Shown here one piece after another: positions 17,004 through 25,644 of a stretch of DNA of 64,000 nt. A program made the position numbers and the translations under genes. Origin of the DNA: Paenibacillus sp. An7. Lineage in GTDB: Bacteria > Bacillota > Bacilli > Paenibacillales > Paenibacillaceae. The first letter of the stretch is position 1. Each line of letters opens with the position of its first letter. Where the stretch lies: NCBI RefSeq assembly GCF_009870785.1, contig NZ_WTWX01000010.1, forward strand, positions 84,589-148,588. The letters run 5' to 3'. Below the pieces are notes generated by a model that saw only the letters and a list, made by a program, of their open reading frames with translations, was not told where the DNA came from and searched no databases.

Positions 17004-17894
17004 ATGCTTGGACTAGAATACTTTAGTTTCGCGGACGTTTGGAGTCCACTGTTTTTGGCTTTGATGCTTATACTGACAGCACTTTATTTTGTAATGGTTG
17101 GCCCGCTTGCTTATAGTGCAGGAATAGCGGAAAAGACGACCCCAGGACAGAAGATTATGTTCGTATGCGGAATGTTTATTCTCTATATGGCACAGGGAGG
17201 CCCAATTAGCCTGCTGGGACATACCATGTTCACCTTTCATATGATTAGTATGGCGCTGTCCTATATCGCTGCACCGCCGCTGCTGATGAGAGGGATTCCA
17301 TCCTGGGTATGGCGTAAAGTGCTTGACTATCCATTAATAAAATCCTTTTCTTTCTTAGGAAAACCTATTGTAGCGGCACTCATATTTAACGGACTATTTT
17401 CGATTTATCATATACCGCTCGTGCATGACTACGTTATGCTGAACTTCACGGTGCATCGACTTTATTACATCATTCTATTCATTGCGTCACTTCTGATGTG
17501 GGGATCCTTAGTGCATCCTGTTCCTGAGCGGGATAGGGAATCGAGCCTTGCTAAGATCGGGTTTATTTTTCTAAACATGGTACTGCTTACACCGGCCTGC
17601 GGACTTATTATCTTTGCTCCAGAACCGCTGTTTGCAACGTATAGTGATCCAAACGTTTGGGCGACTGCGATGGGGTACTGTTACTCGGGTGATCCTCAGA
17701 TCCTTTTGCAATCTGTCGGCGGACCCTCTTACTTTAATTTGTTACCCAATGCACAGCAGGATCAGCAGGTAGGCGGAGTGATCATGAAGATGATCCAAGA
17801 ATTGATTTTTGGGGTTATGCTCGCATATGTCTTTTTTCAGTGGTACAAGAAAGAGCGGAGTGAAGAAGAAGAGATCATACCAAACGTATCCTAA
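17004..17894 (+). CDS. ctaG: Cytochrome caa3 assembly factor CtaG
   Basis: CtaG is an integral membrane protein needed to assemble active caa3 oxidase, probably in CuB delivery. The sequence has about seven helices and family features such as GPISLLGHTMFTFHM, IAAPPLLMRGIP and SIYHIPLVHDYVM, with conserved histidines in membrane segments. AGGAGGGG upstream of ATG 17004 is a good site. It lies 93 bases after ctaF behind a terminator, the usual position in Bacillales. Confidence 0.93.
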   Translation: MLGLEYFSFADVWSPLFLALMLILTALYFVMVGPLAYSAGIAEKTTPGQKIMFVCGMFILYMAQGGPISLLGHTMFTFHMISMALSYIAAPPLLMRGIPSWVWRKVLDYPLIKSFSFLGKPIVAALIFNGLFSIYHIPLVHDYVMLNFTVHRLYYIILFIASLLMWGSLVHPVPERDRESSLAKIGFIFLNMVLLTPACGLIIFAPEPLFATYSDPNVWATAMGYCYSGDPQILLQSVGGPSYFNLLPNAQQDQQVGGVIMKMIQELIFGVMLAYVFFQWYKKERSEEEEIIPNVS

Positions 17895-17960
17895 CCAGGT
17901 AGACGAGATACAGGCGATTGCGTAAGATTCACCAGCATGAAGAACACGGGGGGAAAGAAC

Positions 17961-18425
17961 ATGGATTTATATTTTTGGCTGCCTACACTCAGTACGGCTT
18001 TTATCGTAATCAGTGCAGTACTAGTGGGAATCGGATGGGTACTTATTATCCAAGGGAAACGAGCAGCACATAAGAAAATGATGCTTGCCGGTGCCTGGGC
18101 AGCAATTCTGTTCTTCATAATCTACAGTTCGCGGACAATCATTGTAGGGAATACAGCTTGGGGCGGTCCAGATGATTTGAAATTATTCTATCAAGTGTTT
18201 CTTATTTTCCATATTGTCATGGCTACCGTGGGAGCTATATTTGGCATTACAACCCTCCTATGGGGCTACAAAGAAAAATATGCGAAACACAGGCGGCTCG
18301 GCAGAGTGACTTCTATGATCTGGTTTTTCACTGCCACAACAGGGGTTCTTGTGTATACTCTGCTCTATATCCTTTATCCAGGAGGACATACGAAGCCTGT
18401 TTGGGAAGTTATTATAGGGGCTTAA
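17961..18425 (+). CDS. DUF420 membrane protein (YozB-like)
   Basis: This 154-residue protein has four transmembrane helices and belongs to DUF420, as does B. subtilis YozB. Members commonly lie beside ctaG and sco-type genes and are linked to oxidase assembly, but their role is unproven. Conserved histidines lie in RAAHKKMMLAG, FHIVMATVG and KHRRLGRVT. GGGGGG seven bases before ATG 17961 supports that start over an upstream one at 17937. It follows ctaG by 66 bases and closes the cluster. Confidence 0.88.
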   Translation: MDLYFWLPTLSTAFIVISAVLVGIGWVLIIQGKRAAHKKMMLAGAWAAILFFIIYSSRTIIVGNTAWGGPDDLKLFYQVFLIFHIVMATVGAIFGITTLLWGYKEKYAKHRRLGRVTSMIWFFTATTGVLVYTLLYILYPGGHTKPVWEVIIGA

Positions 18426-18500
18426 AGATATAAGACATGAAAGATTAATGATGTGAAATAAACAAATTGAAACAAACAAAATAGTAATAGAAAATATGAG

Positions 18501-18528
18501 AAAAGGAGACAAGCGTCTCCTTTTTTTT
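18501..18528 (+). terminator. Terminator closing the cta cluster
   Basis: AAAAGGAGAC and GTCTCC pair across a four-base loop and continue into eight T residues. Confidence 0.9.
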
Positions 18529-18592
18529 GTGTAAAAAAGTCATGAGATCAAGGTGTGGTTATCATCATTTTTTACTTTATGGAAGAAAAAGG

Positions 18593-18622
18593 TTGACGGA
18601 GGTAAGTTTTGGTTTGTATACT
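18593..18622 (+). promoter_or_regulatory. Promoter of the GntR-ABC operon
   Basis: TTGACG (18593-18598), an 18-base spacer and TATACT (18617-18622) precede the operon. The -10 overlaps the operator palindrome. Confidence 0.65.
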
Positions 18623-18643
18623 GTGTATAAAGATATATACAGT
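18620..18643 (+). promoter_or_regulatory. Operator palindrome, likely bound by the operon's GntR protein
   Basis: ACTGTGTATA and TATATACAGT are inverted repeats around AAGA, with nine of ten positions symmetrical. Location on the -10 and transcription start implies repression. YtrA-subfamily GntR regulators typically autoregulate in this way. Confidence 0.65.
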
Positions 18644-18677
18644 AATCACACCTAGTTTCAGTGGAGGGGATGGAATC

Positions 18678-19409
18678 ATGAATTCGACAATATGGAAGCA
18701 AGCATGGTGGTTGACCAAAACAGATTTTAAGCGCGATCGGCTGAACTGGATCTGGACAATTCTATTCACTCTATACATTGCGGCAATTTCCGGAAGCTTC
18801 CTTACTGGTACGGGGTTAAGAGAAATGAAAATGCAGGACTACACGTTAGTAGTACATAATATATTCCTTCTGCTGATCCCATGTTTAGGTTTCTTCCTCT
18901 CAAGAAGATCATTCCGGTATTTACAGGATGACTCTTATTCACAGATGTTATCGTATATGCGAAGATTACCCATTCCTGCATCAACCATTTTATGGAGTCG
19001 TATATTTCAAATGTTGGTTACTTTTGCTATAAACGGTGTAATTTTTTTCACTGCGATCTATTTTCTCACTCTGCGGGCAGAAAATTTCAGGCTAGATCAA
19101 GTTCTCGCTTTCTCACTACTATGGATCGGGTATGGAGTTGTTGCAAACACCTTATATATATACTCGGAGTTCGCAATGAATGGAAAACTTTGTTTTTTGT
19201 TAGGCATCGTTAGTTTTATAGTACTTTCTTTTATCGCGCTCACGATATCTATACTTGATTGGAACCTGATTCAGTTTTCGATAGAGCACAGTCAGAAGTG
19301 GGGGTTACTTGCTCCCGGAATGTGGATCATGCTCATATCTGGAATCCTCCTCATGACACTCACTTTTAAGCATACGAAGAAAAAATTATTACTACGAGAT
19401 GTAAGTTAA
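18678..19409 (+). CDS. ABC-2-like membrane permease
   Basis: This 243-residue protein has about six transmembrane helices and a basic first cytoplasmic segment, as in ABC-2 transporter permeases. It is probably the membrane partner of the ATPase encoded two genes later. GGAGGGG eight bases before ATG 18678 supports the start. It is the first gene of the operon permease, GntR regulator, ATPase, ATPase, permease. The substrate is unknown. Related YtrA-controlled operons respond to cell-wall-active compounds in Bacillus, which is only suggestive here. Confidence 0.75.
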   Translation: MNSTIWKQAWWLTKTDFKRDRLNWIWTILFTLYIAAISGSFLTGTGLREMKMQDYTLVVHNIFLLLIPCLGFFLSRRSFRYLQDDSYSQMLSYMRRLPIPASTILWSRIFQMLVTFAINGVIFFTAIYFLTLRAENFRLDQVLAFSLLWIGYGVVANTLYIYSEFAMNGKLCFLLGIVSFIVLSFIALTISILDWNLIQFSIEHSQKWGLLAPGMWIMLISGILLMTLTFKHTKKKLLLRDVS

Positions 19410-19490
19410 TCTCTGTTTCCACCTTGTTCATAAGCAGGGAGTGAGCATCGTAGAAAATATCAATTTATATAGAGAAGGGGGAGGCATCGC

Positions 19491-19898
19491 GTGCACATAC
19501 CTATACAGATCAATGAGAATAGCGCTGAACCCTTATATTCCCAAATAGAGAATCAATTGCGTTCGCTTATTATTACAGGCCAAGTCAAAGAGGGTACATT
19601 ATTGCCCTCCATTCGTGAATTTGCAGGCAATCTTAGCTGTAGTGTCATTACGGTCCGAAGAGTATATCAAGATCTGGAGAATGAGGGCTTGCTTCGTACG
19701 AAACAAGGTACAGGAACCTTTGTTGCTCAGGTTGGGATAGATAAAAAAGAAGTTTATAAACAGGGGGCAGTAAGAGAGGCATTGACTCAGGCCGTGAAGG
19801 TTGGCAAATCTGTTGGCAGTACTCGTAAAGAACTGGAACACTGGTTTTCTGAAGTGATGAATGAGTTTTATACGGAGAAGGAGGAGACAGAGAAATGA
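19491..19898 (+). CDS. GntR-family regulator, YtrA subfamily
   Basis: This 135-residue repressor has an N-terminal winged helix-turn-helix. The family opening is PIQINENSAEPLYSQIENQLR, followed by LPSIREFAGNLSCSVITVRRVYQDLENEGLLRTKQGTGTFV in outline. The short C-terminal tail, without a large effector domain, is typical of the YtrA subfamily, which regulates ABC transporter operons. It begins at GTG 19491 with GGGGGAGG six bases upstream. Its stop overlaps the next gene's start. The likely target is the palindrome at 18620-18643. Confidence 0.88.
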   Translation: MHIPIQINENSAEPLYSQIENQLRSLIITGQVKEGTLLPSIREFAGNLSCSVITVRRVYQDLENEGLLRTKQGTGTFVAQVGIDKKEVYKQGAVREALTQAVKVGKSVGSTRKELEHWFSEVMNEFYTEKEETEK

Positions 19899-20821
19899 AC
19901 GAGTACTCAGTAATCTCCATGCATGGAGTGTATAAATCAAGAAAAGGAAAAGCGATTGGTCCCATTCATCTAGACCTTCATGAAGGATATATTTATGCCC
20001 TTGTCGGACCCAATGGTTCAGGAAAAACGACACTTCTGAATATGCTTCAGAAAGTTGTACTCCCTGAAGCAGGACACATTTTATGGTTTGGCGAGCAGTA
20101 TGATAAGAAGGAACTTCCACCAGAGATACGTGAAAAAATAGGATCAGTTGCTGAGTATTCAAGTCCAGAAGAGGATCGACTTACGGTGGAGGAAGCAGCC
20201 GAATTCCGAGCTTTCTGGTATCCGAATTGGGATGCCGCTCTATTCGAGGGATTGCTTACTAAGTTTGATGTACCCCGAGGCAGCAGATTAAAGAAAATGT
20301 CCAAGGGAGAACGGCGCAAGTTTGAGTTAGCCGCCGCGCTTGCGGTTCGGCCTAAACTGCTCATTTTGGATGAACCATCTTCTGGGCTCGATCCTTTCGC
20401 ATGGAAACAGATGCTTGCGGAGCTTCAGCTATACATGCAGCGAGGGGATACTACGATTATTATTGCGACTCATATCATTGATGAGATCCGAAAGCTGGCA
20501 GATTACATCGTGCTGATGCACAAAGGGCAGACGCTCGGTATGGTGGAGAAGGATCTTTTGCTGGATAGTTGGCGAGAGATTTGGTACGAAGGAGAGATCA
20601 AACCGGCTCATTTGCCTGGAGTTTTGGAATGGTCAGAGGAAACGGAACGGATTCGTAGAATAGTAACAACGCGTGCAGCAGATGTACTTGAAGTGTTAGA
20701 TGAAGCGGCGATACTACCACTAAAAGCAAGAGTACTTGAGCTGGAGGAAATTTTAATGTACTGGATTCAGGGGCATGGACCTGCAGGATGGGAAATGAAA
20801 AAGGGGGAGCATATCAAATGA
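19895..20821 (+). CDS. ABC transporter ATP-binding protein (YtrB-like)
   Basis: This 308-residue cytosolic ATPase should energise the permease encoded at 18678. Walker A is GPNGSGKTTLL (about 38-48), and Walker B is LLILDEPSSGLD (about 152-163). The signature motif is MSKGERRKF instead of LSGGQ, a degenerate form seen in ABC-2 exporters of this group. The switch His is in IATHIIDE. It overlaps the GntR gene by four bases and the following ATPase by four bases, implying tight translational coupling. Confidence 0.9.
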   Translation: MNEYSVISMHGVYKSRKGKAIGPIHLDLHEGYIYALVGPNGSGKTTLLNMLQKVVLPEAGHILWFGEQYDKKELPPEIREKIGSVAEYSSPEEDRLTVEEAAEFRAFWYPNWDAALFEGLLTKFDVPRGSRLKKMSKGERRKFELAAALAVRPKLLILDEPSSGLDPFAWKQMLAELQLYMQRGDTTIIIATHIIDEIRKLADYIVLMHKGQTLGMVEKDLLLDSWREIWYEGEIKPAHLPGVLEWSEETERIRRIVTTRAADVLEVLDEAAILPLKARVLELEEILMYWIQGHGPAGWEMKKGEHIK

Positions 20822-21720
20822 ATCGACTCGAACTGAACCAAGTAATGAAGCAGTATGGAGACAAACTTGCAGTTAACGGGGTAACTCTTTCGGTGAAAGA
20901 AGGAGAAATCTACGGATTGCTTGGTGCCAATGGGGCAGGAAAAACGACAACGATGCGTATGGTGCTTGGACTTATTTATCCTGATGGGGGTCAGATCAGC
21001 TACAACGGCAAATCATTCAGTCCTGAACTTCAGCATCTGATGGGTTACTTGCCTGAAGAACGTGGAATGTACCCGAAGGTTAAGGTAAGTGAACAGATCA
21101 ATTACTTAGGTCGTCTACGCGGAATGTCAGCAAAAGAGGCAGACGAGAGCTTAAAATACTGGCTTGAGAAATTTGAGGTGCCAGAGTACTACGACAAACG
21201 AATTGAAGAACTTTCTAAGGGAAATCAGCAGAAAATGGGATTTATCGCTGCTGTTGTTCATCACCCGCAAATTCTGATTTTAGATGAAGCATTTAGTGGT
21301 CTTGATCCCGTGAATGTGGAGCTGCTGAAATCAACAGTAAAAGAAATGCGAGATGAAGGAACAGCCATCTTGTTCTCGACACACCGTATGGAGCATGTTG
21401 AAGAGCTGTGTCAGAATATCACCATACTTCAACGCGGTAATTCCGTAGTGGAAGGAAGCATTAGAGAGATTAAATCTAGATATCCTCGTGAACAGGTACG
21501 TTTGATCACTTCAGAAGAGGTGAGCGGACTGGAGCTATTGCCGGGTGTTACGAAGGTGGAACGAATGGAGCGTGGCTATCTAATCACGATTCGTTCCATG
21601 GAGGCGGCCCAGCTTGTGCTGCAAAAAGCATTAGAAACCGCTACAGTGGAGCATTTTGAGATTAAAGAACCTACACTGAATCAAATCTTTATCAAGGAGG
21701 TAGGAACAGGTAATGAATAA
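20818..21720 (+). CDS. ABC transporter ATP-binding protein (NatA/YhaQ-like)
   Basis: This 300-residue ATPase pairs with the permease encoded next. It has Walker A GANGAGKTTT, signature LSKGNQQK, Walker B ILILDEAFSGLDP and switch His in FSTHRMEH. A C-terminal beta-rich extension of about 80 residues resembles the DUF4162 domain of such exporters. ATG 20818 overlaps the preceding stop and has GGGGGAG eight bases upstream. The substrate may be Na+ or a drug or peptide by family analogy, and this is uncertain. Confidence 0.9.
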   Translation: MNRLELNQVMKQYGDKLAVNGVTLSVKEGEIYGLLGANGAGKTTTMRMVLGLIYPDGGQISYNGKSFSPELQHLMGYLPEERGMYPKVKVSEQINYLGRLRGMSAKEADESLKYWLEKFEVPEYYDKRIEELSKGNQQKMGFIAAVVHHPQILILDEAFSGLDPVNVELLKSTVKEMRDEGTAILFSTHRMEHVEELCQNITILQRGNSVVEGSIREIKSRYPREQVRLITSEEVSGLELLPGVTKVERMERGYLITIRSMEAAQLVLQKALETATVEHFEIKEPTLNQIFIKEVGTGNE

Positions 21721-23026
21721 ACTTGGGACGATTATCGGATTTACCTACAAGCAGAAGGCGAAGACCAAAGCTTTTAAAGTGACGACCCTCATCCTTGTGA
21801 TTCTGATGACGATTGGTATGAATCTTCCTTATCTTATTTCCTCTTTTAATGGTGGAGAAAAAGATAATGGCGGAGCGAAAGGAGCAGACGTTCCCTCTAT
21901 TGGTCTTGTGGTATCGGATCCTGAACAACAGGGAGTAGGAGAAGAACTAAAACTATATACAGATGGTCTTATTAACCCTGTATTTAAGCTTGTATCCTAC
22001 GAATCAGCCGACGAATTGAAGCTAGACGAGGATGTAAACGATGGAATTATTGACGGCTATGTAACGCTTGAGAATATGGAAGGATCTGTATCACCTATAG
22101 CAACCTACTATTCTCCGGGTGGGGATGTATCTTCCGAAGTGGCAACGTGGCTGCAACTTGCCATTCAAAATGCAAAAACCAAAGTAATCGCACAGAACTC
22201 CCTTACGGAACAGCAGATCGCAGATATTAGCACACAGGTATCACTGATTACGAAGGAAATAAATGTAGAAAATAGTTCAGGCACTGCAGATACAGAGGAT
22301 GCCGCTTCACAAGGTGTAAACTATGCATTTGTCTATGTGCTCATGATTCTATTCTTCTTCTCTACCGTGATGACAGGGAATATGATTGCTTCCGAAATTA
22401 CCGCAGAGAAAAGCTCACGGATTATGGAGATTCTCATCACGAGTGTGTCTCCAATGACGCAAATGTTCGGTAAAATCATCGGTATTTTCTTGCTGAGTTT
22501 GACACAGATTGGGATCTTTGGACTTACGATCTTCGCAAATCTCATGTTGCCTCATAATAAAGAAATGCTCAGTTCCATGAACATTGATTTAACTTTACTG
22601 AATCTCGATGTACTTTTTTATGGACTATTATTCTATATATTTGGTTATTTCTTGTATGCCGTTCTGTTCGCTGCGATAGGTTCCATTGTCAGTCGTACGG
22701 AAGATTTAGGTCAGGCGCTTACGCCAATGACGATGCTGTCTCTAGCTGCTTTCTACATCGGGATCTTCAGTATGGGAACGCCGAACAGCTTACTTGTTCA
22801 AATCTCAAGTTATGTGCCGTTCACTGCTCCAACGGTGATGATCCTTCGGGTCGGAATGGGAGAGATCGCGGTATGGGAGATATGGGTATCCTTAATCATT
22901 CTGATTGCAGCGATCTTAGGTTTTGGATGGTTGTCAGCGAAGATCTATCGTACGGGCGTACTGATGTACGGGAAACGTCCGAGCGTAGCGGAACTTCGTA
23001 AAGCGATGAAAGCTTTTAAAATGTAA
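21713..23026 (+). CDS. ABC-2 permease (NatB/YhaP-like)
   Basis: This 437-residue exporter permease has one N-terminal helix, a large extracytoplasmic domain (about residues 45-190) and five or six C-terminal helices. VMTGNMIASEITAEKSSRIMEIL in outline is typical of NatB/YhaP proteins. It overlaps the preceding ATPase gene by eight bases and forms a second transporter within the operon. Function is inferred from the family as efflux, with substrate unknown. Confidence 0.88.
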   Translation: MNKLGTIIGFTYKQKAKTKAFKVTTLILVILMTIGMNLPYLISSFNGGEKDNGGAKGADVPSIGLVVSDPEQQGVGEELKLYTDGLINPVFKLVSYESADELKLDEDVNDGIIDGYVTLENMEGSVSPIATYYSPGGDVSSEVATWLQLAIQNAKTKVIAQNSLTEQQIADISTQVSLITKEINVENSSGTADTEDAASQGVNYAFVYVLMILFFFSTVMTGNMIASEITAEKSSRIMEILITSVSPMTQMFGKIIGIFLLSLTQIGIFGLTIFANLMLPHNKEMLSSMNIDLTLLNLDVLFYGLLFYIFGYFLYAVLFAAIGSIVSRTEDLGQALTPMTMLSLAAFYIGIFSMGTPNSLLVQISSYVPFTAPTVMILRVGMGEIAVWEIWVSLIILIAAILGFGWLSAKIYRTGVLMYGKRPSVAELRKAMKAFKM

Positions 23027-23135
23027 CTAGAATACAAATCATTTATTTATTTCGTTAGCCATTTATAAGAGTTGATTTTTATTTAAGGTACTACTGGATT
23101 ACATTCTATTATTCATAAATGAAGGAGAATCTAAC

Positions 23136-24341
23136 ATGAACCATTGGAAAAAATCGCTCTTATCGCTCATTATTTCAGCGGGTATGCTCGCCTCAGCAGC
23201 CCCTGCATTGGCTGCACCACAGCAACCGGTACTAAAGATAAACGATCAGAAAGTTAAATATGCAACAAGTACACCTATTGTTGACCAGGGCACAATGATG
23301 GTACCGCTGAGAACAACATTCGAGGCGATGAATGTTAAGCTGTCCCATGTCCAGAATGGAACCATTCAAGCAGTTGTTGACGGTAAGCAGATTACATTGA
23401 AAAGTAAAACAAAGCTGATTAACGGCGTAACCTATGTTCCCATTCGTACCGTGGGTGAAGCCACCGGTTACGAAGTGCATTGGGATAAGAAGTCCCGAAT
23501 GGTGCTTTTGGTTTCCAAAACAACGGGAGAAGCTGCCCGCGGTTTCATGTGGGAAGTGAAGAACAACGGGAATACCGTATATCTCGTAGGATCGATGCAT
23601 ATTGCGGATGATAGTTTTTACCCACTGCGTTCAGAGTATGAGGAAGCTTTTGCTGAAGCGGATTATCTAGGTGTAGAGGTCGATATTAGTAAAGCCGTAG
23701 ATGAAGAACAGCAAAAATTGATTACGAATATGGGAATGTACCAGGATGGAACTACGCTGAAGGACCATGTGTCCAAGGAAACCTATGCGAAGCTTGAAGA
23801 AATTCTAAAGCAAAATGGAATGGAAAAGAACGCACTAGATGCATATAAGCCTTGGGTAGTCGAGACAACGATCAGTACACTGAAAACAATGACAGCAGGG
23901 TACGAAGCAGCTGCAGGTATTGATCTGTATTTCATCCAGAAAGCGATGGAGCGCAAAATACCAGTTCTGGAGCTAGAATCCTATGAGTCCCAACTTGGCA
24001 TGTTTGATGATTTCTCCAAGGAGTTGCAGGAGCGGAATTTGAAGACTGCGCTAGACGATTTTGATACGCTTGATGATAGTGTGGACCAAATGGCCGATAT
24101 GTGGAAATCAGGGAATGATGAAATGTTACTTGAATTCACCAACAGCATGGCTGTCGAACCTGAGTTTTATAAAGCGATGCTGATTGATCGAAATATTGGA
24201 ATGGCAGATAAAATCGACGGTTACCTGAAAAGCAACAAGAAAGAAGAGTATTTCATCGTTGTTGGCGCAGGACACTATCTGGGTGAATACGGCGTTATTA
24301 AGCTGCTTCAGGATAAAGGCTACACAGTGGTTCGCAAATAA
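23136..24341 (+). CDS. Secreted TraB/GumN-family protein with copper-amine-oxidase-N stalk domain
   Basis: This 401-residue protein begins with a signal peptide ending ALAAP. Residues 30-125 form the so-called copper amine oxidase N-terminal domain (MMVPLRTTFEAM, TYVPIRTVGEATG), a stalk or wall-associated module common in Paenibacillus. The rest is a TraB/GumN (TIKI-like) domain with the two GxxH motifs GSMHIAD (about 152) and GAGHYLG (about 377) and conserved acidic residues. TIKI proteins are metalloproteases, so an extracellular hydrolase is possible but unproven. GAAGGAG precedes ATG 23136. No partner is evident nearby. Confidence 0.85.
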   Translation: MNHWKKSLLSLIISAGMLASAAPALAAPQQPVLKINDQKVKYATSTPIVDQGTMMVPLRTTFEAMNVKLSHVQNGTIQAVVDGKQITLKSKTKLINGVTYVPIRTVGEATGYEVHWDKKSRMVLLVSKTTGEAARGFMWEVKNNGNTVYLVGSMHIADDSFYPLRSEYEEAFAEADYLGVEVDISKAVDEEQQKLITNMGMYQDGTTLKDHVSKETYAKLEEILKQNGMEKNALDAYKPWVVETTISTLKTMTAGYEAAAGIDLYFIQKAMERKIPVLELESYESQLGMFDDFSKELQERNLKTALDDFDTLDDSVDQMADMWKSGNDEMLLEFTNSMAVEPEFYKAMLIDRNIGMADKIDGYLKSNKKEEYFIVVGAGHYLGEYGVIKLLQDKGYTVVRK

Positions 24342-24701
24342 AGCGTGTGATTGTCACTGGCTTTAAATAACCAGCACACACAGTGAACTAGACAGCCAAG
24401 TGCGAGGGGAGTCAGGATACAGCACATGGCGGCATCCGAAAAAAAGTTACAGCCAGGCGACGTAATTGTTGCCTGGCTAATTGTCGTATTTATAATTCTT
24501 ATTCTCTTTCCAAGTCTATAGATATAAACATATTCATATAAATGTTGGGATTATGTGGATTTTAGCTAAATAGTATATTAAGATTGTAACTGTTGTAAAT
24601 TTTGGTAAAGGTATTTAATTTCATGTAGAATTTACATATATAAATCTTGCGAAACGCGAATTATCTATAGGAGCAGAATATTTTAGGAGGAAAAAGGAGT
24701 T
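24342..24701. other. Intergenic region before the UbiA operon
   Basis: Beside the 31-codon frame it holds two stems, CTGG/CCAG within GTGTG/CACAC (about 24345-24382) and AGCCAGGC/GCCTGGCT (24451-24478). Then comes a very AT-rich stretch with a weak promoter candidate (TTGGTA, 18 bases, TAGAAT, ending near 24635) upstream of the operon. Confidence 0.4.
24426..24521 (+). CDS. Possible 31-residue single-pass membrane peptide
   Basis: A short frame encodes a charged start (MAASEKKLQPGD) followed by one continuous hydrophobic helix (VIVAWLIVVFIILILFPSL), the usual layout of small bacterial membrane proteins. Support is limited. GAGGGGAG lies 14 bases from ATG, which is far, and an AGCCAGGC/GCCTGGCT stem falls inside the frame. 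It could equally be chance coding over a structured RNA. Confidence 0.35.
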   Translation: MAASEKKLQPGDVIVAWLIVVFIILILFPSL

Positions 24702-25613
24702 ATGTCACTAGAAACGCATAAAGAAAACAAAGCAATACCTCAGGTGAATAATTTATTTTTGTTATTAATGAGACAATTACGAATCAAACAGTGGACGAAG
24801 AATCTACTTATTTTTGCAGTATTACTATTCTCATTGGATCATTTTAGTGTGATGAACTTGGTGAATACTGTCATTGGATTTATCCTTTTTTGCTTTGTTT
24901 CTGGGAGTGTCTATATTCTCAACGATTATGTTGATATCGAAGCTGATAAGATACATCCGACGAAGAAAAATCGACCGATGGCTTCTGGCGAACTTAACCC
25001 TACGTTTACGTTATTATTTGGGGTGGCCTTATTAACGTTTTCCCTTATTATGTCTCTCTTTTTAAGTTATTTATTTACGATTGTTCTTGTAGTCTATTTC
25101 ATTATCAATGTGCTTTATTCTCTAAAACTAAAAGAAGTTGTGATTATTGACATTATGATTATTGCTGCCGGGTTTGTTTTACGAGCTTTAGCAGGCGGAC
25201 TCATCATCGATGTGAATATCACTCCTTGGTTTCTACTTTGTACCCTTTTACTCTCTCTCTTTCTAGCGATCGGAAAAAGAAGAAATGAGCTGTTCATTTT
25301 GAACACCGAAAGCACCTCACATCGAAAAGTACTAGCAAAATACAATATGATGCTGCTCGATCAACTCATGGTTATTGTGGCTACGTCAACGATTATATGT
25401 TATTCGATGTTCACGTTTAGCTCTGGCCGAACAATTCACCTAATGTGGACCATTCCACTCGTCATCTATGGTGTTTTTAGATATTTATATCTCGTTCATG
25501 TAGAAGAAAAGGGAGGATCGCCAGATCGAATTCTCTTAGAAGATAAACATATATTATACACGGTGATTTTATATGTTTTGGTTGTTCTCGTTATTCTTAT
25601 AACTTTTGAATAG
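24702..25613 (+). CDS. UbiA-family polyprenyl-phosphate phosphoribosyltransferase (DPPR-synthase type)
   Basis: This membrane prenyltransferase is predicted to transfer 5-phosphoribose from PRPP to polyprenyl phosphate. Nine helices, the first Asp-rich motif NDYVDIEADKIHPTKK, then YSLKLKEVVIID and FVLRALAGG, and ITPWFLLCTLLLSLFLAIGKRRNEL closely follow mycobacterial DPPR synthase (Rv3806c, 302 residues; 303 here) rather than the MenA or CtaB branches. AGGAGG-type sequence precedes ATG. It heads an AT-rich operon with a phosphatase, two flippase-like subunits and a GT-C-like protein, which fits synthesis of lipid-linked ribose. No DprE1/DprE2 epimerase genes are present. Confidence 0.88.
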   Translation: MSLETHKENKAIPQVNNLFLLLMRQLRIKQWTKNLLIFAVLLFSLDHFSVMNLVNTVIGFILFCFVSGSVYILNDYVDIEADKIHPTKKNRPMASGELNPTFTLLFGVALLTFSLIMSLFLSYLFTIVLVVYFIINVLYSLKLKEVVIIDIMIIAAGFVLRALAGGLIIDVNITPWFLLCTLLLSLFLAIGKRRNELFILNTESTSHRKVLAKYNMMLLDQLMVIVATSTIICYSMFTFSSGRTIHLMWTIPLVIYGVFRYLYLVHVEEKGGSPDRILLEDKHILYTVILYVLVVLVILITFE

Positions 25614-25644
25614 TGATTTATTTTTTTCCAAGGAGATTTTAATA

